Below are positions 60,779 to 64,000 of a stretch of DNA of 64,000 bases, piece by piece; position 1 is the stretch's first letter; every line of letters begins with the position of its first letter. The notes beneath the pieces were generated by a model, which made no database searches, had not been told where the DNA came from, and was given only the letters and a program-made list of their open reading frames with translations. The stretch covers positions 1-64,000 of the forward strand of contig DASRBN010000011.1 in NCBI GenBank assembly GCA_035653615.1, given 5' to 3'. Source of the DNA: Ktedonobacteraceae bacterium (GTDB lineage: Bacteria > Chloroflexota > Ktedonobacteria > Ktedonobacterales > Ktedonobacteraceae). A program made the position numbers and the translations under genes.

Positions 60779-62627
60779 ATAGGGGATCAGTCTGCAAGTG
60801 CAGCGTGGCAGGCCTGCAGCCCTGTACCTGGATGACATCTTTATCCGTGAGTTCAATACTTTGCTGGCTTTCTTTCGTTACCAGGAATGTACGCCCTCCC
60901 TGCCTGACCGTCACTTTAGGCTCGTTGCCGGTTGCGACGAGTTGCACATTACCTTTGAATAGCAGCACAAAGCTTGCTCCACAAAACTCAAGACCACCGT
61001 GACTTTCGAGCTCTTGCGAACTCAAGGCGGCCTTATGGAATAGCCGCCGCATCAGCGGGCGGCCCATAGTTCCGAGGTCTACGACGTGCCCGCCCTGTAC
61101 CAGTTGCCAGCCTTTCGACTTGCGCGGGCGCAGCAGGAAGGCCAGCAGCAGGATGAGTAGCAACAGGCTTAATCCGGCGATCAGGAACAAGCGATACTGG
61201 GCCACGTAGCAGTTTATGGTGCTGCAAGATGGCGCGGGCGGAACAATCACGGCCTTTTTTGCCAATGGAATAGTTACCTGCGCTCGCGATGCCTCGACCG
61301 GTATCTGCAAGTAGACCGCCTCGATCTGAATATGTACCTGTCCTGGCACACTATGCAGCGTGATCTTTCCACCGAAGAGCGGGCTGTTGTTTTCCTGCAC
61401 CAGTTCAACGGTGGTCGTCGAAGTGACTTGTCCGTTGACGAGAACCTGCACCTGGGCGTTCAGCACTGCTTCATTGGGCCTGGGAAGAACAGGTACTGTA
61501 CCATCCAGCAACTCCGCCGAAATTTGTAGCGGCTGTCCTATATAAGCTGTTGTGCGGGCAGAGGGTTGCAGGAGTGTGACATGAAGGCGCGTTTCGACCA
61601 GGGCATATACCTGGGCCTGCGCATCGCCGCTGACATTGATGGTGTACGTACCCGGTTGATTGATGTCGGAGAGCGCCATGTTATCGATCTCGTAATGGCG
61701 GTCGGTAGAACGCTGCACCGATTGATCTGGAATGGGCTGACCATCCGGCCCATTGACCGTAATTCCGTATGTACCGTTGCTGCGGAACGTTACAAATGTG
61801 ACTCGTTCGGCGTAAGTATCAATGCGAACCGTAAAGGTATCGTCGCTCAATTGCGCGGGCAGGAATGTAAGATGCTGCCATTGGGCGTACAGCTGCACGA
61901 CGACCTGCGCGAGTTCGTGCGCGTTACGCACGTTTGTATAGATGCCACCGGTACCACGCGCGATGTCGTTAAGCAAGGCATTCGCCATCTGCCCATCCGT
62001 CTGCGTCAGATCGAGCGCGAGACCAAATGCGCTGACTGGAATACCATTCGCGCAGAACCTCGGGATCAGTTGCTGCCGGATGTCGTTTGCCTGGTTGACG
62101 CCGTTGAGTGTCGCCGGGTCCGGGTTGCCATCGGTGACGATAATCACCCGCGATCCAACGGGAGCGCCTTTCAATAAGGTAAGAGCTTTTTGTAACGCGG
62201 GATCGAGCGGGGTCGCACCGCCAATGGGATAGTTTTGCACCGCGTCCTTCAAGCTCTGGCGCTGGCTCGCGACGGAGAGATCATAGGGACCTAGCACGGG
62301 CGTACTTTGATTGCTGAACGGTATCACCGCCATCTGACCCGGCCATAAATCGGCCAGGGCCTTTGTGACACTCGTACTATAGCCATCGGGGTCTGTAGCG
62401 CCCGGTTGATAGGTCAGGCTACCCGAGCGATCCAACAACACGATCAGCAATGACTGTGAAGTGATGTCACCGGCCACCTGGCAACTCGCCGCTGCATGAT
62501 TCACCACAATTGTCTGTGCGCGCGCAAATGACGGCCACCGGCCGACCAGCGTGATAAGAAAAATGAAGAGGCTGCTCGTGAAGGCTAGAAGGATAATTAT
62601 TCTTACATGCCTGTGAATATGCTGCAT
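60777..62627 (-). CDS. vWA-domain membrane protein
   Basis: The 616-residue protein has an N-terminal signal/anchor (VRIIILLAFTSSLFIFLITLVG) and an extracytoplasmic von Willebrand A domain (about 55-235) with MIDAS residues in VLLDRSGSL (Asp66, Ser68, Ser70), GGATPLDPAL and IVTDGNPDP. A beta-rich middle with Ig-like segments follows (GTYGITVNGPDGQPI, PGTYTINVSGDAQAQVYALVE), then a C-terminal membrane helix (LFLIAGLSLLLLILLLAFLL) and a cytoplasmic FHA-like or SmpA-like tail of about 110 residues. Metal-dependent adhesion is expected. GGAGAG eight bases before the ATG at 62627 favours it over the one at 62642. First gene of the tubulin-like operon. Confidence 0.9.
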   Translation of the reverse strand: MQHIHRHVRIIILLAFTSSLFIFLITLVGRWPSFARAQTIVVNHAAASCQVAGDITSQSLLIVLLDRSGSLTYQPGATDPDGYSTSVTKALADLWPGQMAVIPFSNQSTPVLGPYDLSVASQRQSLKDAVQNYPIGGATPLDPALQKALTLLKGAPVGSRVIIVTDGNPDPATLNGVNQANDIRQQLIPRFCANGIPVSAFGLALDLTQTDGQMANALLNDIARGTGGIYTNVRNAHELAQVVVQLYAQWQHLTFLPAQLSDDTFTVRIDTYAERVTFVTFRSNGTYGITVNGPDGQPIPDQSVQRSTDRHYEIDNMALSDINQPGTYTINVSGDAQAQVYALVETRLHVTLLQPSARTTAYIGQPLQISAELLDGTVPVLPRPNEAVLNAQVQVLVNGQVTSTTTVELVQENNSPLFGGKITLHSVPGQVHIQIEAVYLQIPVEASRAQVTIPLAKKAVIVPPAPSCSTINCYVAQYRLFLIAGLSLLLLILLLAFLLRPRKSKGWQLVQGGHVVDLGTMGRPLMRRLFHKAALSSQELESHGGLEFCGASFVLLFKGNVQLVATGNEPKVTVRQGGRTFLVTKESQQSIELTDKDVIQVQGCRPATLHLQTDPL

Positions 62628-62778
62628 TGCTTTTCTCTCCATTTCAATAGTTAAAAACGCTTGACTCTAACTTGATTACCAATTATTTATCCTCATTACT
62701 GGGAAACGGATTCGCATCGATCTTATCCAATTCATATCATCCTTAATCCTGTTACCCGGTAAAAGGTTGCCGGAATCA

Positions 62779-63069
62779 TTAGCCGAATCGGCGTAGATGC
62801 GCGCGTTCGACTATCGAATGTTCACCGACATCCCAGAGATAGATTTGCCCATGCTTATACTGGTACAGCAGGCGTTTGTTGATGCTGATATAGCAACTCC
62901 AGATTGTTTCGCCTTTCACCTGGCGTAATTTGTGCGCTTGCAAAGAGCGATATCCTGGATTAGTCGCCAGTTGCTCAATTTTGCTATCAACGATATGGCG
63001 TATCCGTGCTGGAAGCTGCCTGTAGGATTCCAGAAACGCCGGCATATAGCTAACGGGCATACGTGTCAT
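62779..63069 (-). CDS. RelE/ParE-superfamily toxin-like protein
   Basis: The 96-residue protein starts MTRMPVSYMPAFLESYRQLP and continues RHIVDSKIEQLATNPGYRSLQAHKL, WSCYISINKRLLYQYKHGQIYLWDVGEHSIVER. This is the compact RelE/ParE fold with the typical strand order and a C-terminal His-x-x-Val-type end. The ATG at 63069 has AGGAGGTGATGCA directly upstream; the longer frame to 63312 is not supported. Some family members are ribosome-dependent RNases. No antitoxin gene is evident beside it, so it may be solitary. Confidence 0.8.
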   Translation of the reverse strand: MTRMPVSYMPAFLESYRQLPARIRHIVDSKIEQLATNPGYRSLQAHKLRQVKGETIWSCYISINKRLLYQYKHGQIYLWDVGEHSIVERAHLRRFG

Positions 63070-63314
63070 TGCATCACCTCCTGTATAATGTTCCCAGGCC
63101 GTGTTTGAATCTGCATAAACCTTAATCTTGCCTTGAGAAAAAAGGTTGCTTCTCATGAGCAAAAGGGAATACTTATCAGGTGGAAACGCTAGTTGTGGTG
63201 AAGCAAGACGCAATGAGGGATACTGATCTGGAGTAAGGGCGGGATGTGGTTGAATGAGAAACAATATGAGCGGAGAGATTCTTCCCCTTCGTTCCTCAGG
63301 GCTTCGGCTCACTC

Positions 63315-63351
63315 ACTCAGAATGACATGGCCGAGGCATGTCATTCTGAGT
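63315..63351. repeat. Dispersed inverted repeat (second copy type)
   Basis: ACTCAGAATGACATG (63315-63329) and CATGTCATTCTGAGT (63337-63351) are perfect arms with a seven-base loop, flanked by AGATTCTT (63277-63284) and AAGAATCTT (63358-63366), which extend the symmetry loosely. It matches the core of the element at 26931-27014. It occupies the gap between the RelE-like gene and leuA, where nothing else is seen. Confidence 0.82.
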
Positions 63352-63453
63352 GGAGCAAAGAATCTTCCCGCGCTGGGGCTTCGCACACCTGATCTTCTCC
63401 ACTCGCAGGAAATCACCAGGTGTCTATTGGGGTACCTGTTGTACAACAAACAA

Positions 63454-64000
63454 TTATTCTGAGGTGATAAGTGTGTGCATTGTGACCTCGGTTTTCCCTG
63501 TGGCCGTCTCCGCGATATAGCGCAGATCCATCTCCTCCAGCTCCTTCTTCTTGCCCAGCAGCAGCTTCGCCATGTCGAAAGCGCGGTTCAACTGCTCTTT
63601 TTCAAGTTCGTAGCCGAGTTCGCGCAGTTGGGCGGCAAGCGCGGCGCGGCCTGAGAGCTTGCCAACGTGCATGCGGCGGTCGGCGGCGGTCAGGCCAATG
63701 GATTCGGGGGTCATGATCTCGTAGGTGCGGGCATCTTTGAGGACGCCATCCTGGTGAATACCTCCACCATGAGCAAAAGCGTTAGCGCCGACGATAGACT
63801 TTGTCCACTGCGGCTGCATACCCGACAGTTTCGCTACCAGGCGGCTGGTCGGAATGATTTTGGTGGTATCGACGCGCACATCCAGGCCAAGATCGGCTGA
63901 ACGAGTGCGAATCGCCATCACCACATCTTCGGTCGCTGCATTGCCTGCCCGCTCGCCAAGGCCGTTGATGCAGGTATCGACGCGCTCAGCTCCGTTGCGC
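63454..64000 (-). CDS. leuA: 2-isopropylmalate synthase, partial, regulatory domain missing
   Basis: The gene enters from the window's right edge. Visible residues begin RNGAERVDTCINGLGERAGN and continue through VDTTKIIPTSRLVAKLSGMQP, VGANAFAHGGGIHQDGVLKD, the LeuA helical subdomain (RMHVGKLSGRAALAAQLREL) and KKKELEEMDLRYIAE. It ends only about 20 residues later at ITSE. Normal LeuA proteins continue with a C-terminal leucine-binding regulatory (dimer) domain of about 130 residues, which is absent here. The stop lies about 100 bases from a dispersed repeat. Catalysis may persist without leucine feedback, or a neighbouring paralogue may supply regulation. Confidence 0.9.
   Translation of the reverse strand, partial: RNGAERVDTCINGLGERAGNAATEDVVMAIRTRSADLGLDVRVDTTKIIPTSRLVAKLSGMQPQWTKSIVGANAFAHGGGIHQDGVLKDARTYEIMTPESIGLTAADRRMHVGKLSGRAALAAQLRELGYELEKEQLNRAFDMAKLLLGKKKELEEMDLRYIAETATGKTEVTMHTLITSE

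Noticed and set aside
63070-63312. N-terminal extension of the RelE-like protein
   Set aside because: No family match, and a strong AGGAGGTG site precedes the ATG at 63069.

Overview
The window reads as chromosomal DNA of a member of the Chloroflexota, most likely class Ktedonobacteria. This placement is inferred from the gene mix (secreted orphan proteins, ECF sigma plus HEAT plus kinase/WD40 genes, a tubulin-like/vWA cluster, T-box leaders, many dispersed palindromes) and not from a marker gene. No rRNA or tRNA gene was seen.

Region 1 (1-5.5 kb) is accessory. A short CRISPR array of six 37-base repeats and five spacers is interrupted by an IS110-family element. The element sits inside the fourth repeat: the left 32 bases of that repeat end at 430, and the right 5 bases resume at 2051, followed by a normal 36-base spacer. 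The long non-coding end of the element (1787-2048) carries two 7-base segments matching the two halves of the CRISPR repeat around the TT junction, in the layout expected of a bridge-RNA target-binding loop. No cas gene is in view. A lone diverged repeat lies at 4878-4914. SnoaL-like, VOC and PHP-domain genes are scattered between.

Region 2 (5.6-16.7 kb) holds the E2 and E3 subunits of a 2-oxo acid dehydrogenase, an ArsR-DUF2087 regulator with its own promoter/operator next to a wrecked MFS transporter gene, a rhodanese, a LysR regulator, and a sulfonate/nitrate/taurine-type ABC transporter. The transporter is preceded by a ChrB N-terminal-domain gene under a near-perfect promoter with a palindromic operator. 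A molbindin gene follows.

Region 3 (16.8-30.1 kb) has a VapC-type toxin-antitoxin pair, a lipid kinase, a MurF-alanine racemase fusion, two secreted proteins, a cyclopropane fatty acid synthase, DprA and a class A penicillin-binding protein.

Region 4 (30.1-41.7 kb) is housekeeping: CIRCE-hrcA-dnaK-dnaJ (no grpE), leuS and glyS each behind a T-box leader, an EEP-fold hydrolase and a Ham1-type NTP pyrophosphatase.

Region 5 (42-64 kb, almost all minus strand) starts with a nucleotidyltransferase-like fusion. Minus-strand E1 beta, E1 alpha, leuD and leuC follow, and the window ends in a truncated leuA. Between leuC and leuA lies a 15-kb block: vWA membrane protein, tubulin/FtsZ-like GTPase, two paralogous giant membrane proteins, ECF sigma factor, HEAT-repeat protein and a pseudokinase-WD40 membrane protein. 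This block is the best candidate for a poorly described multi-component system, probably a membrane-associated cytoskeletal machine with its own regulators. The other standout is the CRISPR-repeat-embedded IS110 element.
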